Positions 1 to 10,813 of a stretch of 64,000 nucleotides of DNA are shown here, in pieces. Source of the DNA: Lichenostomus cassidix (Eukaryota; Chordata; Aves; Passeriformes; Meliphagidae); NCBI GenBank assembly GCA_008360975.2, contig CM039196.1, positions 7,916,263-7,980,262 of the forward strand, read 5' to 3'. How positions within the stretch are numbered: the first letter of the stretch is position 1; the number at the start of each line of letters is the position of its first letter. The position numbers and the translations under genes were made by a program. A model generated the notes under the pieces. The model was not told where the DNA came from. It did no database searches and saw nothing but the letters and a program-made list of their open reading frames with translations.

Positions 1-1390
1 CTTGCTTTCTAAGGAGAGAACATAACTATTTGCTTTTATACCCATGCCAAACCTCTGCAGTATTTCCTTGAGCTAACCTTTATCCCCTTTCTGGACTTGT
101 ATTGGTCTCTGCTAGAAAGCAAGTCAGCTGTAATTACTTACAGGTGAGTTATTCCATCCTAATGAAATAGCTCTATGAAAACGATGTTATTGAATTGAAA
201 TGTAGATGGCAGAAACACATTGATTTATTTTGCATGGATTTTTAAAGGCTCGCTAACAATCGCTCCCTCTCCCCTCAGTGCTAAAGAAATTAAGATCCAG
301 CAGAGAGAGAAGTGAACATGAAGTTCACTTGTAACTTAGACGGGTATCATTTTTGCACAATTTGGGGGCAGAATGAAAAATAAACTCGGTTTAATAGCTT
401 CCTAATAAAATGTCTCACTTTTTTTATTTCTAAAAGCCCGGTGTTGGTCACAGCAAGGGACAACACCCTTGCACTCTTACCTTCATCCTGACATTAACTG
501 AAAGATGAATTTGTTTACTCTGTTGTGCTTTTTTAAAAAGTGTGGATAACTCCACCCATAACCCTGTAACTTCCCACTCACTCAGTCCTTTTTAACCTTT
601 TAAGCACTGCTCCTCCATCCTCCCTGCCACTGGAGCAGGCATTTTCAAGCCACATCCATTTTTATTGACCAGAACCACACTGAAACCTCCAGCTCCCAAC
701 TGCAGCCCCCTCTGAAAGTGTCCCCAACAGCTGTAAAAATAGGGGCTCTTTCCACACCAGCCTGAAACTGCCTCTGCCCCGGGTTGGCAAAAGGAGCCAA
801 CTGCCCCCTGCGTTTGTCTGCAGGGAGGGACTGCTCTTCTGGGACTCTTTTCCCCCCGTCTTTCTCCCTATATAGGTATATGTGTATATATAAATATATA
901 AAATAATTTTTTGTGTGAGGGAGGGACAGGATTTTGTTTTGTTTTTACAGCAGCCATCCAGAGCCCTGGGTATTGATTTTCGGGCACATGAAAGGGATTT
1001 TTTACAGGCCTTCCCTGTGGAAGGGAGCAGCAGTAAAAGGTGATACCACCCACTCCGAAGGAATGCTGTGCATGCAATTAGGAGCAAGCTCCCAGCCAGG
1101 GGGTTAGAATTCAAAGCAAGGCAAAAGCTCCCCACCTCCCACAAACAACAAATCCATTAAAACTACCAAAGCCATCAATACTAATCAATGCATCCAGGGG
1201 CCATTAACTATTTCGGTGCTCGGGGTTTCTCCCCCTCGCTCCCTCACACTCCTCCTTCCACGGCTCCGTAGTCCCGGGGGCCGCACCCCCGTGCCGAATC
1301 CCCCCTCTTTCGGCTCGCTGCCGGATGGTTTGACCACTTTTCCCCGCGCCCGGAGCCGGCCGGGCACTGCCGGCAGCCTCATTAAATACC
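1..1390. other. non-coding stretch, no gene seen
   Basis: AT-rich at first, becoming GC-richer after about 1,230. Short reading frames on both strands show no recognisable domain and no codon-like bias. A TA-rich simple repeat lies at about 868-908. The segment around 1,150-1,215 is rich in ATTAA/ATCAAT-type motifs and could be regulatory, but conservation cannot be judged from one sequence. Confidence 0.6.
868..908. repeat. TA-rich simple repeat
   Basis: An imperfect run of alternating TA with interspersed TG and AAA steps. It is a simple low-complexity tract and needs no functional explanation. Confidence 0.7.
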
Positions 1391-1395
1391 ATTAA

Positions 1396-1645
1396 GTGGC
1401 ACTGACTTCAAAGGGCTGGGCAGGAGCGGCGGGAGCGCGGGGCCAGCTGCGGGCGCTGGGGCAGCAGCCCCGGGGCAGCCCCGGCCGCCTCCTCCCCGCC
1501 GCCCCGGAGCAGCCCGAGCTCGGATACCCCGGCCCAGCCCGGCCCGACCCGGCCCGGCTCGGCTCGGCTCGGCTCGGCTCGGCTCGGCTCGGCTCGGCTC
1601 AGCTCGGAGCGGCCGCAGCGAGGCAGCGCCGAGGGGTAGCAGCGA
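1396..1645. other. GC-rich, CpG-containing patch
   Basis: A sharply GC-rich block of about 250 bases within AT-rich surroundings, with frequent CpG and several GGGGC/CCCGG motifs. It contains the GGCTC pentamer array. An open plus-strand frame of about 115 codons here is repetitive Ala/Gly/Pro/Arg with no family resemblance, so I read it as a by-product of base composition. It may be a small CpG island or part of a distal regulatory element. Confidence 0.55.
1556..1605. repeat. GGCTC pentamer array
   Basis: Nine uninterrupted GGCTC units followed by one AGCTC unit. This is a short GC-rich pentanucleotide microsatellite inside the GC patch and is likely to vary in length between individuals. 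Confidence 0.9.
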
Positions 1646-2697
1646 AGTGGTTAATCAATACCAGGGCTGCAGGCGGAGGAGGGGCGGGGTGGAAGGGGGA
1701 TAAAAAATGCAGAAAGGAAGGAAATGGAGGGAGTGAGAATTAGACTCACTATAAAACCTCCTCATTCTGATTTACAAAAGAGGGAGGGGGTAGAGATGGG
1801 GGACGAGTAAAGAGAGGGGAGAAGAAAATGTGAGCTGAGGAGCACAATGCCCCTCTTTCCTGCAGCGGGGCTGTGTGTCGGGCTCTGGGCTGGAGATGGG
1901 CTTAGCTGCGCGGCCGCGGTGGGATCCGGGGGCAAAAGCACATCAATGTAAAACCGACGGAATTAAACTGATTTTTGCATTAGCTGCGTCCCCTATTTTT
2001 TTTTCCCCTCTTATCCAATCCCTCATTCATAACTCGCATTTAGTGACTGGTTTTCTCATTGCCGCTCCCCTCCCTCTCGGACACTGTCAAGTCGAGCACA
2101 AGAGCCTGCTTTGTAGAGGTTTGATCAGGAGAGAGCTGAGCTCTTTGGGCTGGCTGCATTTCGGTTACATTCAATCACTTTTGAAGCTATCGATTGGATA
2201 TGTTTATGGAAACATGTAAGGTATTTTTGGCCATCTGCTAGCTAGGAAATCATTATTTATTTTTAGTGAAAGGAACGAGATTTCTCTGCCTTTCTTGTTT
2301 TCAATCCTGCAGATAGGAAAATATCCTGAAGAAAATATTGCATTTTTATCACATTAAAACGATTGTTCCGTCTAAATAAAGATGTGGTTGGCAGGGGTGA
2401 GTTTGGGTACATTTTAAACTTTCAGAAATCGTTTCTGACAGCTTTTAAATTACTAAATTGTTTCGGGGGATGCCTTTTTGTTGTGAACAGTGCTTTTGTT
2501 TTTGTTTGTTTGTTTTTTCACTTAAAAAATCCTTTAACAAGTTGCATTTGTTCAAAAACTAAAAGAATCTGGGAAAAAATAAAGAAACATTGAATTTTAG
2601 TGATACAAAGACATATCTGGAGAGAGACGTGCATACATATAATAATTTTAAACTCTTTTTTTCTCATGTGTCTGAATGAAAGTCCATTCATAGAAAA

Positions 2698-2752
2698 CTT
2701 TTTTTTTTCTTCTTTTTTTTTTCTTTTTTTTTCTTCCCCCCCCCTTTTTTCG
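2698..2752. repeat. polypyrimidine tract
   Basis: About 55 bases of almost pure T with C interruptions, ending in a run of C and then T. Low complexity. Confidence 0.85.
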
Positions 2753-2767
2753 TAAACTACTCAGGTA

Positions 2768-2800
2768 AAAATATGGGAATGGTGAAATCTCCCATATTTT
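2768..2800. repeat. short perfect inverted repeat
   Basis: The arm AAAATATGGGA at 2,768-2,778 is matched exactly by its reverse complement TCCCATATTTT at 2,790-2,800, across an 11-base loop. The arms carry CArG-like CCATATTT cores. The stem is too short for a microRNA precursor. It could be a paired transcription-factor site or chance. Confidence 0.7.
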
Positions 2801-5800
2801 AGGGGCAAGTTTTAGGATAATTCAAATCACTGTTTAAATAAAGGAGTCCACTTAATTTTTCATGCTAGTGTGTTAAAAGAGAAAAGTCAAGGTAGCTGTG
2901 CTAAATGAGAAGAGAATTAAGATTTTAGCTGAGCTCAGAGGAGACTTTGATTTCCAGTCCCTCTGAAGGAGTGGTACTGATTTTTTGAACTTGAGGCAAA
3001 CCAAAAGTCCAATCTGTTTAAGTTTAAACATGAATAGTCAATGCTGCCCTGTGAACATTTTATGAATCTATTTGTTCCTGTCTCCCATGAAGTTTTATCA
3101 ATTAGTTTTGAATCCAACCTTATAGTTTCATCCACAGAAGTAAATGTTTGCAGCTAGGGAGCTGGGAATAAAAGACAAAACACAAACCCCAAATCTATCT
3201 CTCCTATATGTAGCAATCTTCCACAAGGATGAAGTTTAAAGTTAATTTATAACTGCCTCTGTAAATATCTTTGGAAACTTCTGTGAAATTTTTCTTGCCC
3301 TCCTCTCTTCTCTTTGTTTCTGCCTGTCACCCACGCCCACAAAGCATATGCATGTTCAAGACCTAATTAAGAAAGGTTTATATGAGTCTGTACATGTGTT
3401 TTCACACAGACGGTAACGGTGGAGTGTGTTACTGTGCTACTCGTGTGGGACTGCATTAACCTTGCAGATGGGGAGAGTATTATGAAAGAAATTGTAATTA
3501 ATAGCATTAAGAAGCTGATTAAAATAAAAAACGCGTTATTGCAGCGGGGGTCTCATTAAGGAATAGTCATGCCTGTCTGCCACAGATTTAAGAACTTTCA
3601 GCCACAAGGCCTTGAACTGAGGCAGCTCCAGTTTAAGCAAACCTAGCGGAGACTCCACCCCCAGTGACATCAGATTGAGTTACACTGCAAAAACACCCCA
3701 AGATCTGGAGGAAAAAAACCAGCTTTTCTCCCTCCCTTCCTTGATGTTTAAAAATGATAAAAACACCGTTCTTCTACAGCATTGGATGGTTGCAAGGAGA
3801 CCTTCTTGAAAGCAATCTAACAGCAGAACAAATGTCTTTCCTCAGCCTTCCTTTCCAAAGGGAGAGGAGAGCACAACTGCACATTTGCAGCAAAACACCA
3901 CCAAAAAAAAAAAAAATCCAAAGAATTCCCCAGTGTCCCCCAGCCCTTAAACACAAAAATTAAATCAATCAGTCCAGCACTACAACAGAGCAATCCTCCT
4001 TTCACAGGGCAGGAGGGAGCCAGTGGAAAGGGCTGTGGCGCAGTGACAGATCTGGGGCTGGAGACCGAGGGTGGGCGATGGGGACCTCTCATTAACTTTA
4101 TTTGCAGTTTGTTCAAAGTTAAACTGACAAACCCGTTCGGAGTTTGCTGTAAAGTTACATGTTTTTTCACGCAAACATCCAAGGCAGTTGCCTTTCTCTG
4201 GGATGTGTCATTTCCTGTGTAGCTATAATGATATATTAACTAAAGGGATAGCAATGAATTTACATATTTACATATGTATAGACGTTGTGCATTGGAAAGA
4301 TAGCAGGATGTTGTGTAGATAGAACAGCAGAAATCGGCAGAAAGCGTTTTGTTAAAAAGTTTGGGAAATGACCACACTGAAATGAGAAACAGGCTTCAAA
4401 TATTCTTGGCATTCAAGACAAGGCTGGCAAGGGAAGATTTACGGAGAAATGTGTGGGACAGGAAAGGCTCAGTGTTTAAAGATTCGGGGAGGTGGATGTC
4501 ATGCTCAGGACACAAGCCACCAAAAAGAGCTGCAAAACCCACTTAGTTCTTACCTGCTCCCCACGGGCTTTATTTTACTCTGAATCGTGCAATGCTAAAG
4601 TGTGGCAAGGCATAAGGAGACTCTCTGGCGACTGATAGTGAGCTGAAGGAATTAACTGCAGGGATAGAGGGACTCACCTTTGCTCCAGGAAGGACATCTT
4701 TCTTTTTGCTGCAAGATATCTACTTTTTTTTTTTTTTTCCCAAGCAGTAAAGTGTCAAACCCACAAAGGAAGCGATATAATTAGTGCTGGTACCTACTAC
4801 AAACTCGGATCTCTGAAGAGAGACCAGTGCAGCTTTTCAAATGTCTACCATTTTGAAATCAGAAAAACATTTTCTAACAGACAGAAGAATCCCTCTTGAA
4901 TCCCCCCCTGGCCCTTTTGAATTCACGCCCTGCCTTACATCAAACGCTTTTTTGCTGATTAACTGCACAATCAGGTCCCTGCAGATCAGGGGAAGAATGG
5001 AGAAGAGAAAAGCAACCTCTTTTCCAGAGAACAATACCATTATTTCAGCTCCATTGGACAGGAATGTGTGATTTCACAGCCCACTGCCCTTCTCTCCCAT
5101 CTCCAAAAACACTGCCAGAGATCCACTGCTCCAAGTCCCCACCCATTAGTACCCAGATCCAGCATTTACAACTCGGGTTCAGTGTTTGTGCGTGGGGGGC
5201 TACACACATATATGCATACATATATGGAGAAAATATCCAAATGAGGACCAACTCCCAAGCCCAAGAATAGATACAAAGGAAGTTTAGTTTATTTTTAAAA
5301 ATAGCTAATATCCTCCTTTACGTATAATGCAAAATTTTAGTTCACACGGACACAAGTTATATTTTGGGGTTGGATTTGGTAAGAAGGTAGTGAGCGAATG
5401 AAAGGGAAGGATATCTAAAAATTAAAATAATACATCAATTTAGAAAGAAATATACTTTTTTTTTAAAGACAGGTAACTTAATATAATGCTAGTAAATACA
5501 GCTGAAGAAAAAAAAAGAAGCCTTTATACCCACAAAAGTGTTTGAAAGTTTATTGCTTTCTCAGAGCTCGCCCAGTTTGTTTGCTGCTAAGTTTGTCTCG
5601 TTGGTGTATGGAAACATTTCCATTTTACAAACATCTGTTGAAATCAGTTGTTGAAGAACTGAGTAACTATGTATTTGGAAGGGAAAGCATCTGCACAGTC
5701 GTGAGTTAGTTAACAATATGGCAGAAACCTTTCCAAAAAGAGACTCACCAAGACCTTTCCCTGTGAGAGGAACTGTCTCTCAATGACTCTTTCAGTCTTT

Positions 5801-5965
5801 TTTGATTAATGTTTCAACGATTCCTGTGTTTTACAACTTGCAGGGCAAGAGAAATGGTAGAGACATTCCCTCCCTAGCCCTTAAACTTTGATATCGCCTG
5901 ATTTCAGCTCAACCGCGCGTACAGAAGGAAAAGCTCTTGTCATGAAAGTGCACTGAAGTGACCTG

Positions 5966-6150
5966 GTGTGTTTCAGTCGGTCACAATTAAATCCCCTGCT
6001 TGGCTCAACGCGCGGCGGCGGGAGGAGCGGGAGGGGAGCGTGGCAGTGCAGGGCGCTGCCCGCCGCTCCGGGAGGGAGCGGAGCAGCCTCCTCCGTGGGC
6101 ACGCACCCACCGAGCCACCCCGCAACCGCTCCACACCCACTGCAATAATT
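5966..6150. other. small GC-rich patch
   Basis: About 180 bases rich in CpG and GGAGGG/GGCGG motifs, lying 450 bases upstream of the main CpG island. No convincing coding frame. It is probably an outlying part of the promoter region for the microRNA transcript. Confidence 0.45.
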
Positions 6151-6592
6151 GCTATTCTAAATTTGACTAATTTAGCGGTTTGTTTTGCCCGGGCAGAGGT
6201 TGTTTTTCTAATTGCGGGAAGCAGGTCCAGCTTTGAAACCGAAATAAACACAAAATAGTTGCAATCTCTTGGGCAGAGCAGCACGCCCCCCCCCGACCAC
6301 ACCTCTCCGATCCGGGGCGGCTGGGGATCAGTTTTGTTCCCCCAACACCAGCACTGCCGAACAAAAGAGAGAAAGAGAGAGAAAATAATATTTGCTCAGG
6401 TCCCCCCTCTGTTCGCCTTTGATTTATCTGTTTACAACCGGGACCCCCTCAGTTGAAACAAAAAATCAATGAAAATGTAGTTGGAGAAAAGGCGGGCAAA
6501 CTACTAAAAAAAAAAAAATTTGTGAATGGAAGAATGTGTTTGTGCATTCATTGTTAAAATAAAGAGCGTGCAGTTACGTGGCCAGCCGGGCG

Positions 6593-6702
6593 CCAATGGG
6601 CGGCGGGGTAATATTTTTAAACATCCTCCCCGGGAGCCAATGGCGGAGGCGGTGGCAAAGACTAGCGCAGGGCCGAGCCAATGGCGGGGGAGGTATGCTA
6701 AT
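6593..6702 (+). promoter_or_regulatory. triple CCAAT-box (NF-Y type) array
   Basis: Three CCAAT boxes at 6,593-6,597, 6,637-6,641 and 6,678-6,682, each in the context GCCAATGG followed by a GC-box-like GGCGG. Spacing is 44 and 41 bases, about four helical turns. An octamer-like ATGCTAAT lies at 6,695-6,702 and a YY1-like AAGATGG core just beyond (about 6,741). Evenly spaced CCAAT boxes bound by NF-Y are typical of TATA-less, cell-cycle-linked promoters. Transcription is expected to start shortly downstream, within the CpG island. Confidence 0.7.
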
Positions 6703-7492
6703 GAGGAGTTGGTCAGGCAGGAGCTGAATGTCAACTAGTCAAAGATGGAGGCTGGAGCGGGGAGGCCATGAGGTTGGTACCGGAGGATTTGCCCACGTTC
6801 GGATCGATCAGGGACCCGCGCCGAGGCGCGCCCGGGGCGGCGGCGGCGGGAGGCGGGCGGGGGGTTGCGGAGCCGCGCCGCTCTCGCCGCCTCTTTTGCG
6901 CCTCTTTTGGCAACTTTCCCCCCCGCGGCGCGGGGACCCGTCCCTCGTCCCTCCTGCCGCCAGGTACCGCGCGGGGCCCGGGGCCCGCCGGCCCTGCCGC
7001 CGCCCGCGGCCGCATCCGCCCGCCGGGGCGGAAATGGCGGGAGCGCGGGCCCGGGGGGGCGCGGGGTGCCGGGGGGCGCGGCGCTGACAATGGCCCGCGG
7101 GGCGAGCGGCGGCGGGACGGGGGCCGAGCTGCGCCCCCCGCCCGGGGCAGCGAGGGCGCGGGGCGGGGGGACCCGGCGGGGAGCGCGGGGCGAGGCGGGG
7201 GAGGGGGAGCCGCTGGACGGCGGCGCTCCTCGCCCACCTCCCGTGCGGAGGCTCCCCGGCGGCGCCGTGCGCTTCCCAGAGAGGCTTTCCCGCGGAGCGG
7301 GCAGTGCGGGAGCCTTTTCCTCCCGCGTTGTAAGTGTGGCGATTCCCCGAGTGAAGTTTGGCTGGTCGGTTTGCGTTGTGGCGTGCGATCGATACGAGGT
7401 GTTCAAAGCAGCGGGCGGCCGGAGCCGCCGAGGGCGGCAGCGGGGCCGAGGATAAAACTTGGGAGCGGCAGAAGCGGGGAATGTGCCCGCCG

Positions 7493-7545
7493 GGAGCGGA
7501 GCGGGGAGCCGGGAGCGGGGAGCGGGGAGCGGGGAGCGGGGACGG
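7493..7545. repeat. GGGGAGC-type tandem array (G-quadruplex prone)
   Basis: Seven or so copies of a 7-base GGGGAGC-like unit, with slight variation at the first ones, inside the CpG island. Repeated G4 runs on the plus strand could form G-quadruplexes near the presumed transcription start. Confidence 0.8.
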
Positions 7546-7624
7546 CACGGAGCGCATCGCCCGTGCGCCGAGCAGCGCCGGGAGAGACGAGCGCCGGCGG
7601 GCTGGCTTGGAAATCTCTAGATAG

Positions 7625-9480
7625 TGGTGAGCTTTTTTTTTCCCCCTTCCTCCTCAAACATTTCACCTATGCAAACACTCCTGAGAAACTGAGTGGGATC
7701 CCACGAAAGAAATTCTTGTCGCCGGAGCCGAGCGCTCCCTCCCCACCCCCAGCCCTCGCCGAGGGTTGTTCCACGGGAGGGTTCGCGGCTGCTGCCCGCT
7801 CTCATTGTGCCACAGCGCTCCTCCTGCGAAATACTATTCCCATTTTTAAACGTAGCAAAACTCCTATCTCTCTCGATACCACGTAGAATTGCTTTGCTAA
7901 AAGATCCTGTTTTAGAAGGTCCCTCCTTTTTTTTTTTTTTTTTTTTGCTAAAACCCCTAAAGTGCGAGGCAGTAAGTCACATGCTATCTCCAGCCAGTAT
8001 TTATATTGGCTTAATATTTAAATCTCGTAAAAGTAATGCTTTGCTTAAATAGTCCAGAGTTTTTGCAATAAACCAGGGTGCGCAGCCCGAAGTGTTTCTT
8101 TGGCATTCTTGCACTTTGCCCCAATTCCGCTCCGTTTCCCTCCAGTGTGTGGTCTTTGAGTTGTGTCAGGAAAGCTCGTACCCTCGAACACAGACCTGGG
8201 GCTCTGGAATTAAAAAAACTTCCTAAGGTTTAATGCACATTATTTTAGTTCTCTTTTTCTTTCCTTCTTTCTCTTTCTTTCTTTTTTCCCTTTTTTTTTT
8301 CTTTTTTAAACAGCTCCAAACCAGCCTAGGTTTCTGGATTAGCGATAAATTATTGTTAAAAACAAAAAAGGGAGGAAAAATTAAAGTGAAGCCAGAAAAC
8401 AAGAATGATGCAATTTAAAAGTCTAATTGGGTTGGGACATTTCCAAATCAATTGGCTTTTTGTTAATACTACTATGATAAAGTGACAACTAGAATTCATG
8501 CAGTGCATTTTCTCACTCAGCCCAAACTCCCCCAGTACCGAATCAGTTTAATTCATTTTAGCATTTGGTATGATTCTTACTTGTCTATACAGTTCAGGAA
8601 AAGTTGTTTTCAAGTTTGGATTTCTTTGCATAGAATTTCTTTGCATTGTTTGAAATAAAATAATTTTATAATTTCTCAAGTGATTCTTATTTAACAAATA
8701 GTTACATTTTCCAGCTTTAAGTTTGAAATTGTCAAGAGAAACAAATGGCAAACAGTTTGAACCTAAAGACTAACAAGTTGACTTTTAAATGTTACTTATT
8801 GCTAAAATTATTTGGAATGTCTGATTTGTAATGATTAACTGATGTTTTCTCCTTACTACCCATATATTCTTTTTGAAAAACTAAAAATTACAGTAGTAAT
8901 GTTTTCATGATGCAAGTAGGTGACTTTTGAAGGTCTCTCACTGCTGGATGGCAGTTGTTTTGAAAGCTTGTTTAGATGCCTCTGTGAAATAACAACACTT
9001 CCTTAGCAATTAGAAGTGAATAATTGAAGGTACTAGAAGCATGTATGTAATAAATACCAATTATTTTAACAGCTGATTCAGGTGAAAGCAAGAGAAAGGA
9101 TATTAACTTATCCTCCATTGTGTCTTTAATATTTAGTTAATTACACCTACTTCTGTAAAATACTGGGGTGCTGAAATGCAAGCAGGACAATCCCAGTTCT
9201 GGTATTTGCTTTCACATGCTCTAATGCAGTACATTTACTATTGATAAGGAAAAAAAGTCCCTAAAGCAAGCTTATCTAAATTCTTGCTGAAGTTAATTGA
9301 AGAAGCAGTTGTGAAATATTAAAATCTAATTTTAAAGAATGACATTGAATCAATGTGGTTGTTGAAGAAACTCCTTTTTTTGAATGTAACAAATCTGTTT
9401 TAGAGTAAAACATGCACAGAAGCCATCACTTGGAGAAGTTTCTAACTGATTTATCATTTATTTTGGAAAGTCTCTGAAGT
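7625..9480. other. presumed first intron of the microRNA host transcript
   Basis: Mostly AT-rich with no coding frame of note. Holds a T22-type tract at about 7,925-7,946 and a long pyrimidine tract at 8,250-8,308 ending in AAACAG at 8,308-8,313. That tract would serve as a 3' splice acceptor if the host RNA is spliced. Confidence 0.45.
8250..8313 (+). promoter_or_regulatory. candidate 3' splice acceptor with long polypyrimidine tract
   Basis: Nearly 60 bases of C/T (mixed TTTC and poly-T) lead directly into TAAACAG, with the AG at 8,312-8,313. This is the textbook form of a strong 3' splice site on the plus strand, and it lies between the CpG-island promoter and the first microRNA. No transcript evidence is available here. 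Confidence 0.35.
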
Positions 9481-9483
9481 ATG

Positions 9484-9564
9484 CTGTTGTCCAGAGCCCT
9501 TTTTCTGTTGTACTACTGGCAATTATGATGAGCAGTGCAATATTAAAAGGGCATTGGCTGGCAG
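9484..9564 (+). ncRNA. mir-130a: pre-miR-130a-like hairpin
   Basis: The 3' arm product lies at 9,533-9,554 (22 nt) and starts CAGTGCAATATTAAAAGG. It shares the AGUGCAA seed of the miR-130/301/454 family and differs from human miR-130a-3p, as I remember it, by one base (ATATT for ATGTT). It matches the chicken miR-130a sequence I recall. The 5' arm (about 9,496-9,517, ending TGTTGTACTACT) pairs with it across a loop of about 15 bases, and the flanks extend the stem (CCAG with CTGG). The products are post-transcriptional repressors acting through Argonaute. Some catalogues may name this copy miR-130c. Confidence 0.95.
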
Positions 9565-10728
9565 AAACATGACCCCCTTTAGCAGCCCACCCTCTTCAGA
9601 GTGGGCAAACAACCCTAAAATAGATGCCTCCTCCAGTGTATTTATGCACGTGTGTGAAATAAGGTTTTATACATGTGGGAGTGGTTTTAAATAAGGAGAG
9701 AGATTCTGGGTTATACATTTTTATGTGTCTGTCTATAGAAATGGGCTGGAATAATTTAAACACATCCTATTTCAGACATAAGCTCCAAACATTTCTGGGA
9801 GCTTTCAAGGCATCCCATTACCTGCTTTGTTTACCAATAGCTTCTGAGTAATAAATTACTAATTTCTACAGCCTACTCTATAATATCTACACTGAAATTT
9901 TTGATTATTTCATTATAGTTTTTCCCCTTAGAGAAACTTTCCCCTGTGTATGTTTGAGGTGGTCCCTATCAATGTGTATAGGGATTTAATGCTGTTGATT
10001 TGTTTCTAATAATCTGGGGTGTTTATGCTGTGATTTTTGAGTGGTCACACAGATATGTGTGATTGAAGCACAGGCACTAAGTATTTTTGTACACAGGTCT
10101 CATAATTTCTGTAACATTTTCCATAGCAAATCAAAGCACTGTGTATTAAGACCATTCTATATGTACACCACACCCCCCAGCTTTTTTCATCTGTATTGGT
10201 CAACCATGATAAAATCACAGCACAATTAAGAAAACTTCTGAGGGCACAGGAAAGGGTTGGCACTTTCTGTGATTTATTTAAATTGTCTAGTTCAGATTAA
10301 TTGACTGACCAGTTTGCGTTTTATGGAAACACATATGTTTGGGGATGCTGAATTTTGTCCCTTCTTGTTTTATTCTCCAGTACTGTAGAAAAATATTTTA
10401 TTGTATAAAACCTTTATAACGTACCGTGCCTAGATATACTGGGCATATAACAGAAGACTTGAATGGTTTGTTTAACAAGCCATGCTAACAGTGGTTCTTT
10501 TCTATCCCTCTCCCTTTTTTTCTCTCTTTCTGTCATTTTTGAAACTAACTTTTTGTTGTTTCCTTTTTTATTTTTTTTTTACCTTGTCTAATTACGATTG
10601 CAAATAAACTTTGTCATGCAGAGTTTTATTGGGGCTAAACATAAAAACGTTATTGTAGTTAACACTGTAATGTAACAGTCCTTTACAAAAGGATGCAGGG
10701 ACAGCTGTGCAGAACGTGACAGTGGCTG
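9565..10728. other. spacer between miR-130a and miR-301b
   Basis: AT-rich non-coding DNA with no recognisable gene. It presumably belongs to the shared primary transcript of the two flanking hairpins. Confidence 0.6.
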
Positions 10729-10813
10729 CTGGTATCGCTGGCTCTGACAATGTTGCACTACTGTCTGCACAAATAAAGCAGTGCAATAATATTGTCAAAG
10801 CATTTGGTTCCAG
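10729..10813 (+). ncRNA. mir-301b: pre-miR-301b hairpin
   Basis: The 3' arm product at about 10,779-10,803 begins CAGTGCAATAATATTGTCAA. That is the miR-301 signature (family seed, then TATTGTCAAAGC) with an A at the position that separates it from human 301a and 301b. The 5' arm at about 10,741-10,762 reads GCTCTGACAATGTTGCAC and pairs with it around a short loop. The base of the stem is closed by CTGG at 10,729-10,732 against CCAG at 10,810-10,813. The hairpin lies 1.2 kb downstream of miR-130a on the same strand, so the two are probably co-transcribed. Confidence 0.94.

Larger units (their letters stand above)
1650..5960. other. AT-rich non-coding stretch, possible regulatory elements
   Basis: No reading frame resembles a known protein. 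The blocks at about 1,920-2,220 and 3,380-3,560 have mixed, non-repetitive sequence with many homeobox-like TAAT/ATTA cores, and could be conserved enhancers. That is inference only. The rest holds homopyrimidine and A tracts (2,698-2,752; 3,902-3,916; 4,721-4,738) and a short inverted repeat at 2,768-2,800. Confidence 0.5.
6580..7620. other. CpG island, likely promoter of the miR-130/301/454 transcript
   Basis: About 1 kb of very GC-rich, CpG-dense DNA, the strongest such island in the left half. It starts with a CCAAT-box array and is followed within 12 kb, on the plus strand, by four microRNA hairpins. All six frames stay open for long distances with Arg/Gly/Pro/Ala-rich translations, as expected from composition; the longest, at 6,768-7,886, resembles no protein family. 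A candidate 5' splice donor, CGCCAG followed by GTACCG, lies at 6,963/6,964. The promoter role is inferred from position and motif content. Confidence 0.75.

Noticed and set aside
6731..7557. Long minus-strand open frames (168 to 249 codons) in the same island
   Set aside because: Same compositional artefact: Pro/Arg/Ser-rich, no recognisable family and no flanking splice logic.
6768..7886. 372-codon open frame on the plus strand through the CpG island
   Set aside because: Translation is Arg/Gly/Ala/Pro-rich with no domain, and five other frames are equally open there. This is the effect of CpG-rich composition lacking stop codons.
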